A stretch of 64,000 nucleotides of DNA, taken from NCBI RefSeq assembly GCF_019711515.1, contig NZ_JAIGNO010000008.1, forward strand, positions 1 to 64,000, read 5' to 3'. Shown in pieces: positions 17,795 to 26,611 of the stretch; the stretch's first letter is position 1; each line of letters starts with the position of its first letter. A model generated the notes under the pieces. That model worked only from the letters and a program-made list of their open reading frames with translations. It was not told the origin of the DNA and ran no database searches. The position numbers and the translations under genes were made by a program. The DNA is from Qipengyuania qiaonensis. Its GTDB lineage: Bacteria > Pseudomonadota > Alphaproteobacteria > Sphingomonadales > Sphingomonadaceae.

Positions 17795-20437
17795 ATGCGT
17801 TTCCGCTTGTCGTTTTTCGCTGCCATGGCGGGCAGCACCGCTATAGTTTCCCCGGCGTTCGCGCAGCAGGGTCTGCCGGAAGAACCGACATCCGATCCGG
17901 TCGAGATCGGTGTCGATGACGGTATCGCCGACCAGGAAGCCATTATCGTTACCGGCACGCGATTTCAGCCGCGCACCGCCACGCAATCGGCGGTGCCGGT
18001 CGACGCGATCTCGCGCGAGAGCCTGCAGCAGGGCGGCCGGGTGGATCTGCTGGACCAATTGCGGACCCAGGTGCCAAGCTTCTCGTTCCCGCGGCCTTTG
18101 GGGTCGGGTGTTGGCGATTATATTCTGCAGCCTTCACTCCGCGGGCTTGGACCAGGTGAACTTCTCGTTCTCGTAAACGGCAAGCGCCGTCACACCACGG
18201 CGGACCTCAACGCCAGCAACGGCATCGGCCGCGGCGACGTGGCGGTCGATCTGAACGCGATCCCGACGCTTGCGTTGTCTCAGGCGGAGGTGCTGCGTGA
18301 TGGCGCCGCCGCGCAATACGGTTCGGATGCCATTTCAGGTGTGATCAATCTCATTCTTGATCGGTCCGTCGGCACGCGTGCCATGGCAACTTACGGGATT
18401 ACCGAAAGGGGCGATGGCGAATACTACGAGGCCTCCGTTTCATCCGGTATCGACCTCGGCAACGATGCCGTGCTGCGGCTGACTGCGAGCTATCTGGACC
18501 GGGAAGGAACGAACCGGTCCGATCCCGATACGCGCCAGCAATATTTCGGCACGGATGCGGTCGGACAGCCGACCGCCATTTCCGGGAATTTCGGGTCGGG
18601 CACAGGGCTGACGCCGTCGAACGGAACGCTGGACCCGCGCGAAGCGACATTCGATCGCAACGTCTTCCGGTTCGGCGATCAGCCTTTCACCAATGCCCAG
18701 TTCTTCGCGAACTTCGTGGCGCCCGCCTCCGATACGGTCGAGGTCTACGCGTTCGGCGGATATAATCGGCTAGAGGGCGACATCGAGTATTTTTTTAGGC
18801 GGCCTGGTCAGAACGAAACCATCCGCGCTTTCTATCCCGATGGCTTCCGGCCACGCTTGGACAGCCGGATAGAGAACTTTTCGGCAGCTTTCGGTTTGCG
18901 TGGCGAGGATCTCGCGGGCTTTGGCTGGGACCTCTCGACGGTCTACGGGGTCAATACGCAGGACCTGTTCTACGAGAATAGCGCCAATGTGTCGCTCGGC
19001 CTTGATTCTCCGACCCGTTTCTATCGTCTCGGGGCGGATTTCTACCAATGGACGTCGAACCTCGATCTTACGCGCGACATCTTTATCGGGGACGGATCGC
19101 CGGTTCAGCTCGCTTTCGGCGCCGAATATCGTGAGGAAGATTATCGTCTGTTCTCAGGCGATATCGACGGGTTCCGCAATGGCGGCGTGCCCATTCTCGA
19201 CGGCCCCAGTGCGGGCAGTCCTGCCCCGATCGGTGCACAGCCCGGACCGACGGCCGGCCCCGATGACCGAGCCTCGATCGGTCGCAACAGCAAGGCCGTG
19301 TATGCCGAGGTTCAGAAGGTATTCTTCGATCGCCTCCTGCTTCAGGGCGCAGTCCGCTACGAGGATTTCTCCGACTTCGGCAATACCACAAATTACAAGG
19401 CGGCCGGGCGTTTCGAGATCGGCGGCGGGCTTGCGGTTCGGGCATCCTACAACACGGCCTTTCGTGCACCGGCTCTTGCGCAGTCCGGATACAACGCTTC
19501 GAACACGCTTATTCTGAACGGACAGCAGGCGGTCGTGCGCGTTGCCGCGGTAGGCAGTCCGGCAGCGCGACTGGCGGGTGCACAACCGTTGCGGCCGGAG
19601 AAGTCGGAGAACATTTCTGCCGGCGTCGTATTCGAAAGCGGCGCATTCTCTGCAACGGTCGATGCCTATCGCATCGATCTGAATGACCGCATTGCGATCT
19701 CGTCCACGTTCCAGGATCAACGAATAACGGATTTCCTCGCGGCGAACGGACAGGCGGGGTTCGGAGCGATCTCCTTCATTACCAATGCGGTCGATACCAT
19801 CACCGAGGGCATCGACGTGGTGATGAACTATCGCCACCAGTTCGCGGATTCGAGCGAGCTGACAGCGACGCTTGCCGGCAATTACAATACCACGGAGTTT
19901 GACCGCATTGCCGATACGCCGGCGCCCCTAGCGGCATTGGGTGTGACGACGCCGCTGTTCGATCTGACGCAGCAATTACGCTTCTCCGACAGCCTTCCGC
20001 GAAGTAAGGTAACGCTCGATCTCAATTACATTAGCGGACCGCTGAGCATCGGGGTGCAGAACACCCGGTTCGGTGAGGTCTCGACCGTTGCGCTGACAAA
20101 CCGCACGCCTGCGCAAATCGTTGCATTGACGCCCGGTTACGATGTCGAGCTGGTGCCGGTCGCAGGAAGCGCGAATTCGGACATCATCCAGACATTCGGT
20201 GCGAAGATCCTGACCGACGTCCAGCTAGGCTATGCGCTCACTCCCGCCCTCAGATTGACGGCGGGTGTCCGCAACGTGTTCGATGTCTATCCGGACGAGA
20301 ACATCCGGTCGTCGGTAGAGAGCGTTGCGGAAGGCACGAACGGCGCGGATGCTTCGGGGACCCAGCCCTACAACGCGATCTCGCCCTTCGGTTTCAACGG
20401 CCGCACCTACTTTGTGCGGCTAGGTCTGGATTTCTGA
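17795..20437 (+). CDS. TonB-dependent receptor (large, 880 residues)
   Basis: This is an outer-membrane importer. The signal peptide MRFRLSFFAAMAGSTAIVSP ends near AFAQQG. A TonB-box-like EAIIVTGTRFQPRTATQS leads into the plug (QGGRVDLLDQLRTQVPSFSF, LVLVNGKRRH, VEVLRDGAAAQYGSDAISGV). The last block is typical of the receptor group annotated as vitamin B12/catecholate or CirA/BtuB-like, but the ligand cannot be told. The barrel ends GRTYFVRLGLDF. ATG 17795 was chosen because the upstream 46 codons are not signal-like. The 3' end overlaps the convergent oxidoreductase gene by 18 bp. Confidence 0.92.
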   Translation: MRFRLSFFAAMAGSTAIVSPAFAQQGLPEEPTSDPVEIGVDDGIADQEAIIVTGTRFQPRTATQSAVPVDAISRESLQQGGRVDLLDQLRTQVPSFSFPRPLGSGVGDYILQPSLRGLGPGELLVLVNGKRRHTTADLNASNGIGRGDVAVDLNAIPTLALSQAEVLRDGAAAQYGSDAISGVINLILDRSVGTRAMATYGITERGDGEYYEASVSSGIDLGNDAVLRLTASYLDREGTNRSDPDTRQQYFGTDAVGQPTAISGNFGSGTGLTPSNGTLDPREATFDRNVFRFGDQPFTNAQFFANFVAPASDTVEVYAFGGYNRLEGDIEYFFRRPGQNETIRAFYPDGFRPRLDSRIENFSAAFGLRGEDLAGFGWDLSTVYGVNTQDLFYENSANVSLGLDSPTRFYRLGADFYQWTSNLDLTRDIFIGDGSPVQLAFGAEYREEDYRLFSGDIDGFRNGGVPILDGPSAGSPAPIGAQPGPTAGPDDRASIGRNSKAVYAEVQKVFFDRLLLQGAVRYEDFSDFGNTTNYKAAGRFEIGGGLAVRASYNTAFRAPALAQSGYNASNTLILNGQQAVVRVAAVGSPAARLAGAQPLRPEKSENISAGVVFESGAFSATVDAYRIDLNDRIAISSTFQDQRITDFLAANGQAGFGAISFITNAVDTITEGIDVVMNYRHQFADSSELTATLAGNYNTTEFDRIADTPAPLAALGVTTPLFDLTQQLRFSDSLPRSKVTLDLNYISGPLSIGVQNTRFGEVSTVALTNRTPAQIVALTPGYDVELVPVAGSANSDIIQTFGAKILTDVQLGYALTPALRLTAGVRNVFDVYPDENIRSSVESVAEGTNGADASGTQPYNAISPFGFNGRTYFVRLGLDF

Positions 20438-21145
20438 TGGAGCGGAGGGAGCATGCCCAGCGCCGCTTGCCATCGGCGGCCGGTCAAGTGCTTCCGATCG
20501 CGGACCACGCTCGGAGGTATCGACCTCGTCACCCGCGTGGGCGAGGTATACGCGTTGCTGGATCCGATCTGCCCTCTGCGTCCGCGCGGAAAAGGATGAC
20601 AATGCGCGGCGATATTCGCGTCCGGCCTCGCTAAGTCCATCATAATCGAGTAGATCTGCGCCATAGACAAGGAAGGGCTCTTGCCAGTCCATTGCGAAGC
20701 GGTTGGCGGAGGCGCGCAGCGGCGCGAGAAGCTCCATGACACTGAAGCGATTGCGTCCTTCCGGTCGATAGGTAGCCTCTTCGGCGCCCATTGTTGCTGC
20801 AATCATGATGGGCTTTCCGGCAAGGCCGACGCCCTCGGTATCCTGGTGCAGATATCCCATTCTGGTCAGGACCGTGTCCTGCCATTGCTTCATCAGCACG
20901 GGGGTCGAATACCATTGCATCGGGAATTGCAGGACGATGCCATCGGCGTCGAGAAGGCGGGCTGCCTCCCGGGCGCCGTCGCGTTCCATCTGAATTCCTT
21001 TTGGGTATAGAGCACTCATGTCAGTGATCGAAGTATAAGGCAGGCTCGCGGCAGACTGTGCCATCGCGGCATTGACCTTCGACCGTTCGAGGTTCGGGTG
21101 AAAAAGCAGGATCAGGATTGTCGGTTGGCGGTGTTCTATCGGCAT
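20420..21145 (-). CDS. Flavodoxin-fold NAD(P)H:quinone oxidoreductase
   Basis: The product is a Flavodoxin_2 (PF02525) protein of the KefF/MdaB type, expected to bind FMN or FAD and carry out two-electron reduction of quinones or nitro compounds in the cytoplasm. Visible blocks are ILILLFHPNLERSKVNAAM (phosphate-binding start), VLQFPMQWYSTPVLMKQWQD (substrate/flavin loop) and the RMGYLHQDTEGVGLAGK region. The last 45 or so residues (from about RTQRADRIQQ) look like a low-complexity extension running over the end of the TBDR gene. It is divergent from the LysR gene at 21252, whose operator lies between. Confidence 0.87.
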   Translation of the reverse strand: MPIEHRQPTILILLFHPNLERSKVNAAMAQSAASLPYTSITDMSALYPKGIQMERDGAREAARLLDADGIVLQFPMQWYSTPVLMKQWQDTVLTRMGYLHQDTEGVGLAGKPIMIAATMGAEEATYRPEGRNRFSVMELLAPLRASANRFAMDWQEPFLVYGADLLDYDGLSEAGREYRRALSSFSARTQRADRIQQRVYLAHAGDEVDTSERGPRSEALDRPPMASGAGHAPSAPSEIQT

Positions 21146-21222
21146 GTTTCAACTCGGTTGGCGTTCGTTGCACTACGGGTGTCAAACTAGGATGTGGCAA
21201 GCGACAAATTATCCTTCCAATC

Positions 21223-21245
21223 GATAATCATTATGAACTATTATC
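21223..21245. promoter_or_regulatory. LysR-type operator, T-N11-A dyad
   Basis: A perfect inverted repeat GATAAT-N11-ATTATC gives the classical T-N11-A LysR binding motif. A further ATTATC at 21208-21213 forms a second dyad with the same left arm. The site sits between two divergent genes and 6 bp before the LysR start, as expected for autoregulation and control of the oxidoreductase gene. Confidence 0.65.
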
Positions 21246-21251
21246 CACGGC

Positions 21252-22151
21252 ATGAATTTGCGATCGGTAGATATGAACCTGCTCGTCATTCTTGACGCGC
21301 TTCTCGACGAGCAACATGTCGGTCGCGCAGGTGAGCGTGTCGGTCTTTCGCAGCCAGCCATGTCGGCAGCGCTTCAGCGTTGTCGCGTTCTCTTCAGGGA
21401 TGAACTGCTCGAGCGAACCCGCGGTAACATGCGCCCGACACCCAGAGGCCTCAGTCTCCGCCAACCTCTCAAGGAACTGCTCGCGGCGGCCGAATACGTT
21501 ATCGACCCGCCCACGCTGCCAATCGGCGAGGTCGAAGCAACGCTGAGGCTCACGATGTCCGATCTATCGGCTCTCCTTTTGCTGGAGCAATTGCTCGCCG
21601 AGCTTGCCGTATCGGCTCCTCGCATAGACATCGTGCTGCAACCGTGGAACGGAGCAGATGGAGCCTGCCAGGCGCTCAAAGAGGGTGCCACCGATATTGC
21701 GGTCTCGATAATCGATACCGGGGACGAGGATTTGTGCCGCGAAACGCTGAGTGAAGAGACCTATGTTGTCGCAATGCGCGAAGATCATCCCGCAGCGCGC
21801 GATTTCGCGATCGAGCGATGGCTCGCTTTCCCCCACATCGTTGTTTCGGGTCGGGGGAATGCGCGGACATCATTGGATCGCGATCTTGCGGAACGCGGTC
21901 TGAGGCGACGAACCGGTGTCGTGGTTCCCACTTTCGGTTTGGTGGTGCCCCTACTGCGCTGCACCCACATGATCGCCATGGTGCCCAAAAGACTGGTCAG
22001 CGGCACAGCCGGACTCGCAATTTTCCAGCCACCCATTGCCGTGGAAAGCATAAGATTATCACTGGCATGGCATCGTCGCCGCAGAAGCGATCCGGTCGTG
22101 CGTCACGTCGCCAGCAGTCTCGCGGCCAGCTCGCGTCAACCGGCTAGCTGA
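21252..22151 (+). CDS. LysR-family transcriptional regulator
   Basis: This 299-residue regulator has an N-terminal winged helix-turn-helix (MNLRSVDMNLLVILDALLDE, then VGRAGERVGLSQPAMSAALQ) and a C-terminal effector-binding domain (LRLTMSDLSALLLLEQLLAE onward). The N-terminus resembles NodD/NahR/LinR-type regulators that sense aromatic compounds. It is divergent from the flavodoxin-fold oxidoreductase and probably controls it in response to a quinone or nitroaromatic signal; the ligand is inference. Confidence 0.9.
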   Translation: MNLRSVDMNLLVILDALLDEQHVGRAGERVGLSQPAMSAALQRCRVLFRDELLERTRGNMRPTPRGLSLRQPLKELLAAAEYVIDPPTLPIGEVEATLRLTMSDLSALLLLEQLLAELAVSAPRIDIVLQPWNGADGACQALKEGATDIAVSIIDTGDEDLCRETLSEETYVVAMREDHPAARDFAIERWLAFPHIVVSGRGNARTSLDRDLAERGLRRRTGVVVPTFGLVVPLLRCTHMIAMVPKRLVSGTAGLAIFQPPIAVESIRLSLAWHRRRRSDPVVRHVASSLAASSRQPAS

Positions 22152-22334
22152 TCACACTGAAATCGGCACGGCGTGCCCCCCGGAATGCCATTTCGGGGGA
22201 TATTCGTAGGCTCATCAAGAAAGTCTGGGCCGCCATGTTCAGGCAATCTTTGCCTTTCAGTTGAGCGCGAACAGCGCATCATGCGGGGTCGGCGAATGGC
22301 TCGGCCTGCGATGTGCCAACTGAAAGGACGAATC

Positions 22335-22640
22335 ATGCCCCCACACCTGAGAAACAAGATCCTTCGACCCGTTAAGAGCTTCGGGCTTTTGGCGCTGCTT
22401 GGCGTCTCTGTTGCTGCCTGCTCGGCGGACAGCGGCGACCTGAGAAGTGCCGCGGCTGCAAATCTTGCCAGTGAAACTGCCCTCAATGCGCAGATCATGT
22501 CCGATCGCGCGCGCGCCCAGCGATGCGATCGCGACCCGAGCCGGAAGGAGTGCCCCCGCATCGACCGTGAGCAGGCCGAGCGCGATCGCGCATGGCGCTG
22601 CGATCGCGATCCGGATCATCGCGAGTGTCGTCGCCGCTAA
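22335..22640 (+). CDS. Small lipoprotein with CDRD-x5-C repeats
   Basis: The start at ATG 22335 is supported by a GAAAGGA ribosome site. The signal peptide (RPVKSFGLLALLGVSVAAC) has lipobox VAAC. The mature part, about 75 residues, is very basic and ends with two near-copies of a motif: RCDRDPSRKECPR and RCDRDPDHRECRR. The paired cysteines in each copy could form disulfides in the periplasm. The family is not recognised. It is followed by a strong hairpin terminator at 22711, so it is probably a single-gene unit. Confidence 0.75.
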   Translation: MPPHLRNKILRPVKSFGLLALLGVSVAACSADSGDLRSAAAANLASETALNAQIMSDRARAQRCDRDPSRKECPRIDREQAERDRAWRCDRDPDHRECRRR

Positions 22641-22710
22641 TTGAAACGGTAGCCGCCGTTTCCTAGGCGGTTCTCAACGTCGCCGATGCGCCGGGAAAGG
22701 TCAGGCAGCC

Positions 22711-22745
22711 GGGGGAGCGGCAAGTTCGCTCCCCCATTTGTTTGC
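22711..22745 (+). terminator. Rho-independent terminator
   Basis: A perfect 9-bp stem, GGGGGAGCG with CGCTCCCCC, has a 7-base loop and a T-rich tail (ATTTGTTT). It lies 70 bp after the small lipoprotein gene. The strongest hairpin noticed in the window. Confidence 0.7.
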
Positions 22746-22837
22746 ATTCGTGACCGACCTGGGATCGCAAAGCGAAACAGTCGGGTTATGGCACGGCGAC
22801 GTACGCGCCGACCTATGTATTGTTCGGAGCGAGCGTG

Positions 22838-23542
22838 ATGAACACACCGAGGCAGGTCACAATGGTCCTCGATAACTGGCAAAGTCCCGGCAGGCCGGGT
22901 TGGGCCAGCATCGGAGTGGGCCTCGCAACCTTCGCGATCGCTCTGAGCATCGTTGCCCTGGCAATGGGATATCTGGCAGACGGTCTGCCGATTTGGCAGG
23001 GCGTGATTGGATCCTATGGCGGCGCCATCGCCGGTCTTTGCGGATTCGCCGCCGCGTACGCGGTGCGACGCACCCCTTCCGATCAGTTCGGCATCGTCGC
23101 CAGCCGCCTGCTCTGGTATGCCATCGCGGCAGGTCTCGCCATCGCTGCCTATGGCCTGAGTCTGCTGATCATCGATCTTAATGCAGTCGTGACAGGTCAG
23201 GTCGATCAATCCCAAGCGGTTCTTCATGAGGCAGTGCGCGGCGGAGCAGTCCCATTCTTGCTCGCAGTTCTTGGAGGCGCTATTTTGACCCCATTGGGAG
23301 AAGAGCTCCTCTTCCGCGGCGTTATTGCCAACGCCCTCAACAAATATGGCGTCTGGGCGGGGGTCGGTCTGAGTTCCGTTATCTTTGGCCTTGCCCATGG
23401 CACCGGCGTGATCCTGTGGGTAGCAATCATGGTCGGCCTGATCTCCGGCGCCCTGTTTCGCAAGACAGGATCTGTTTGGCCCTCGGTCCTTCTCCATGCT
23501 GTCTACAATGGTCTGCACTCGGTCGAGTGGCTAATTTTCTGA
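22838..23542 (+). CDS. CPBP family intramembrane metalloprotease
   Basis: This multi-spanning membrane protein (234 residues) has the CAAX protease/bacteriocin-processing signature. TPLGEELLFRGVI carries the paired Glu and Arg, VIFGLAHG the first His and LLHAVYNGLHS the second His. Family members cut membrane-embedded substrates or act in bacteriocin self-immunity; the substrate here is unknown. ATG 22838 (MNTPRQV) is preferred over 22820. A long ORF on the opposite strand (22637-23518) is its shadow. Confidence 0.88.
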   Translation: MNTPRQVTMVLDNWQSPGRPGWASIGVGLATFAIALSIVALAMGYLADGLPIWQGVIGSYGGAIAGLCGFAAAYAVRRTPSDQFGIVASRLLWYAIAAGLAIAAYGLSLLIIDLNAVVTGQVDQSQAVLHEAVRGGAVPFLLAVLGGAILTPLGEELLFRGVIANALNKYGVWAGVGLSSVIFGLAHGTGVILWVAIMVGLISGALFRKTGSVWPSVLLHAVYNGLHSVEWLIF

Positions 23543-23570
23543 AACAAGCGGGCTTTTGCGCCGAACAACT

Positions 23571-23717
23571 TCAAGCGCGCACTTCTCGTTTAAAGAAATA
23601 ATGGACAACGAAGTGAGCGGGAGAAACGACCGCTACCAGTTCCCATCCCTCGGCGCCGAGGCTGTCGAATTCGTCAGGCTTGAGTGTTTGTTCGACGACT
23701 TTGTATTCCCATTTCAT
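23571..23717 (-). CDS. Small DUF4177-like protein, 48 residues
   Basis: This short gene has a good ribosome site (AAGGAG, 8 bases before ATG 23717). The product begins MKWEYKVVEQTLKPDEFDSL, then GAEGWELVAVV, and ends FFKREVRA. A beta-strand followed by the LGAEGWELV turn and a final FKR strand is the layout of DUF4177 proteins, which are small and of unknown function. It is complete and lies between the convergent CPBP gene and the histidine-kinase gene on its own strand. Confidence 0.75.
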   Translation of the reverse strand: MKWEYKVVEQTLKPDEFDSLGAEGWELVAVVSPAHFVVHYFFKREVRA

Positions 23718-23862
23718 TCGATCTTCTCCTTAAAGCGCTGCGAGCGGCCAATTTGCCTTGGCTTGGGGACCTGACCGGCAATCATGGCCGCCAGCTTTCA
23801 TGATGGCAGGAGGTAATCAGGCGAAGATTGCGCGAACATTGCCGGGCGCGAAACGTGAAGAG

Positions 23863-25218
23863 CTAGTCGGCGCCTCCAGATGCCGCCTCGGATATCCGGG
23901 TCTGATCGGCCCCCAGCCTGACACGCACAATCGTACCCCCTGTGGCCGTATCGCGAATGGCCACGGAACCCCCGTGGCGAGTGACAACCTCCCGCACAAG
24001 ATTCAAGCCCAGACCACTGCCGAAGTTGGACGGGCGCAACCGGTAGAAAGGTTCAAACACACGTTCGCGCTCATCCGGCGGAATGCCGGAGCCGTCGTCC
24101 TCGATCTCGAACCCCGAATCCGTCACGCGCGCGACGACATGCCGTCCACCATGCTCGGCGGCATTCTGCACAAGGTTCATGACCACCCGTTCGATGGCTG
24201 AGGGATCGCCAAGGTACTGCTTGTTCGCCAGAACCTCGACTTCGATCGTCTTTCCTTTGGCAATGATGATCGGCGCCAGTTCAGCAGCCACCTTGCGGAC
24301 AAGCGATACAAGGTCGAAGCGCTCCTGTTGCTGGTGGTTCTCCATGCGCTGAAGGTCGAGCAATTGCTCCGCGAGGGTCGCAAGGCGCTGAATGTCGCTG
24401 GCCAGCGCGCGGGTCTTATGGTCTTCTGCGCTCTCCACCTTGCTGAGCAACACCGCAATAGGCGTGCGCAGCTCGTGCGCTGCGTATCCAAAAAAGCGCT
24501 TTTGCCTCTCATGCGCCTCATCCAGTCGTCGTAAGGCTGCATTGACTGCACTGACAAGCGGCGCAATTTCCCGAGGAGCATAGTCCTCGCTGAGGTAGCG
24601 TCCTCGTGTGTGCGCATCGATGGTCGATGCTTCGTGCGCGATGCGATGGACACCTGCGAGCGATCGCCGCACGATCCAGGGCGTGACCAGAAACGAGGTT
24701 AGTGCCAGCAGCACGAAAATGGGCAAGACGATGACGTTCGAAGCAAGGGCAACTGTGAGGTTCAGGTTCGAAAGCGCGCCATGCCCCATGATCGTGAGAT
24801 CGCCGATATCGGTTGCCTGTCTTCTCACGACTGCAGCTAGGTCATAGGGCGGTTGCCGGTCACGTAATTGAGCAAAAGACAAATCGCTCAGTCGCCCGGT
24901 GAACGATACGTAGTGCTGCGGCACCGTCCCGAAGCTTACGCTGCGCCCACTATCATCTTCCGCCACGAACCATAATTGCGGTGTCTGTGAGCGCAATTCG
25001 GCCAGTTCAGGTGTCATCACGACCGAGAGCTGCCCGTCGTCGCTGCGCTCAATCGCGCTGGCTATGATGGGAATGATCTGTTCATCGGTGTATGGACCAC
25101 CGCTGTCGAAGCGGATTGCAATGGCAGTGATGATCGCGAAGGAGGCGAGCAGAATCAGAAAATTGACCGCCAAGGGGTAGATGATCAGTGGCCGTCTGAG
25201 CGAGGGAGATCTATTCAT
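23863..25218 (-). CDS. Sensor histidine kinase
   Basis: This inner-membrane kinase (451 residues) has an N-terminal helix (about 12-35), a periplasmic sensor region, a second helix (VIVLPIFVLLALTSFLV) and a HAMP-like linker. The dimerisation box is GYAAHELRTPIAVLL with the phospho-accepting His. The ATP-binding boxes are N (MNLVQNAAEHGG), G1 (IEDDGSGIP), F (VFEPFYR) and G2 (GSGLGLNLV). It overlaps its response regulator by 4 bp (ATGA) and follows it, the usual order for an OmpR-type pair. The signal is unknown. Confidence 0.92.
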   Translation of the reverse strand: MNRSPSLRRPLIIYPLAVNFLILLASFAIITAIAIRFDSGGPYTDEQIIPIIASAIERSDDGQLSVVMTPELAELRSQTPQLWFVAEDDSGRSVSFGTVPQHYVSFTGRLSDLSFAQLRDRQPPYDLAAVVRRQATDIGDLTIMGHGALSNLNLTVALASNVIVLPIFVLLALTSFLVTPWIVRRSLAGVHRIAHEASTIDAHTRGRYLSEDYAPREIAPLVSAVNAALRRLDEAHERQKRFFGYAAHELRTPIAVLLSKVESAEDHKTRALASDIQRLATLAEQLLDLQRMENHQQQERFDLVSLVRKVAAELAPIIIAKGKTIEVEVLANKQYLGDPSAIERVVMNLVQNAAEHGGRHVVARVTDSGFEIEDDGSGIPPDERERVFEPFYRLRPSNFGSGLGLNLVREVVTRHGGSVAIRDTATGGTIVRVRLGADQTRISEAASGGAD

Positions 25219-25889
25219 GCTGGCTCGCGAAGCAAATAGCCGACGCCCCTGATTGCGTGGATTTCGACACCCGCTGCGGATCTGTTCAATTTTTTTCGCA
25301 GCCGCGAGATATGCGAGTCCAGCGTATTGGACTGTACATCGTCATCGAAGCCGAACACGGCTTGCTCGAGCGTTTCACGCAGCACTGTTCTGTCCCCACG
25401 TCTCATCAGCGCGGCAAGAACACGCAGTTCACGACGCGGGAGATCCAGGCGTACTCCGCGTATTTCGACCTCTTCATTCGCTGGATAGAAAACCACTGAA
25501 CCCGCCCGAATTTCGGCAGCATCCAGTTCGGTCGGACGACGACGGACGGCACGGATGCGGGCAAGCAGTTCATTGAGGGCAAAGGGCTTTACAAGATAAT
25601 CGTCCGCACCTTCATCAAGCCCGGCCACACGCTCGGCCACCTCACCCCATGCACTTAACACGATGATATGGGTTCCGGCATTTTTGGCTCGCAGCGCCGG
25701 AATGAGCGACAGGCCGTCGCCATCCGGCAGCTTTCTATCCAGAAGCACCAGATCGAATACTGCCAACAGGCTGGCCTCTCGCGCCGTCGCAAGCCGGTCG
25801 ACATGATCGACAATAAACCGCTCCTTTCTCAAGGCGGTACACACGGACTCGGCGAGGCCGGGCTCGTCTTCGATAAGCAAAATTCTCAC
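25215..25889 (-). CDS. OmpR/PhoB-family response regulator
   Basis: The receiver domain has LLIEDEPG, phospho-acceptor Asp51 (LVLLDRKLPDGDG), the Ser in IIVLSAWGE and a conserved Lys in YLVKPFALNEL. It is followed by a winged-helix DNA-binding domain (DLPRRELRVLAALMRRG, TLDSHISRLRKKLN, IRGVGYLLREPA). At 224 residues its length is typical. It is the first gene of the regulator-kinase operon. Confidence 0.93.
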   Translation of the reverse strand: MRILLIEDEPGLAESVCTALRKERFIVDHVDRLATAREASLLAVFDLVLLDRKLPDGDGLSLIPALRAKNAGTHIIVLSAWGEVAERVAGLDEGADDYLVKPFALNELLARIRAVRRRPTELDAAEIRAGSVVFYPANEEVEIRGVRLDLPRRELRVLAALMRRGDRTVLRETLEQAVFGFDDDVQSNTLDSHISRLRKKLNRSAAGVEIHAIRGVGYLLREPA

Positions 25890-26611
25890 TGCGTTTCCCG
25901 ATGCGTCAGAGCGCGTAAATGCGCGAGGCGAGTTGCATTCAATCCTTAGTAACAGCAGTGTTGACGAAGCGATCCCTCGCGCACTGCAGTTTAGGTCAGG
26001 TCAGTTTTCAAACGCTGCCCAAATTGTTGATCACCTGGGTCTTTTCAGCCCAAAAATTGCATGTGCTGGCGCATCTGGTCACTTGAAAATTGCCGAGGAG
26101 CGTGTCGGCGAATATTCAGATCAGCAGTCCGGCGCCCTTCTCGGCGATGTCGCCTTTGCTGTTGAGAGGCATGCGAAGAAAAATGGCCGCTCGGTGGTCG
26201 TGGATTATTGCGGGCAAGGGATTGGTCGCGAGATGCACGAGGAGCCACACGCCCTCAATTTCGGTCGTATCGGCAGTGTTTTGGCTTCTTGAAGCCATGG
26301 TCCTCACTATAGAACCCATGGGCAACGCAGGCCGACGGCAGGTGGTGACCGACAGCGATGGCTGGAATGTCAGAACACGTGACGGCAGCCTTTCCGCCCA
26401 ATTCGAGCACACCAAAGCAGTGACTGATGCAGGCTTCAAAATGTCGACGTTGAAAGAGCGCGAGACCCTACCAGCTTTAGTACGTGGCAGAAGATCCGAG
26501 CTGCGCGCTGCATTGTGGGGTGTGCGCTTCTAAGCGCCTTGTCATCATCAAGCGTGAGGCGAACGCGCCCACCTTTGCGACGAACAGAGATTTCTCAGGT
26601 TGAACGAACAG
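25890..26611. other. Long stretch without recognised gene
   Basis: About 720 bp lie between two regulator genes read away from each other. ORFs of about 100-150 codons exist on both strands (for example 25933-26292 plus and 26116-26439 minus), but none shows a known motif or a convincing start. The stretch may hold remnants of a lost gene or a non-coding RNA; nothing can be supported. Confidence 0.35.

Noticed and set aside
21223-21245. Fur box
   Set aside because: The GATAAT/ATTATC arms resemble a Fur site, but the 11-base spacing and position between divergent LysR and target genes fit a LysR operator better.
22637-23518. 293-codon ORF on the minus strand
   Set aside because: It is antisense to the CPBP protease with its EE/R and His signatures; the product is motif-free and lacks a ribosome site.
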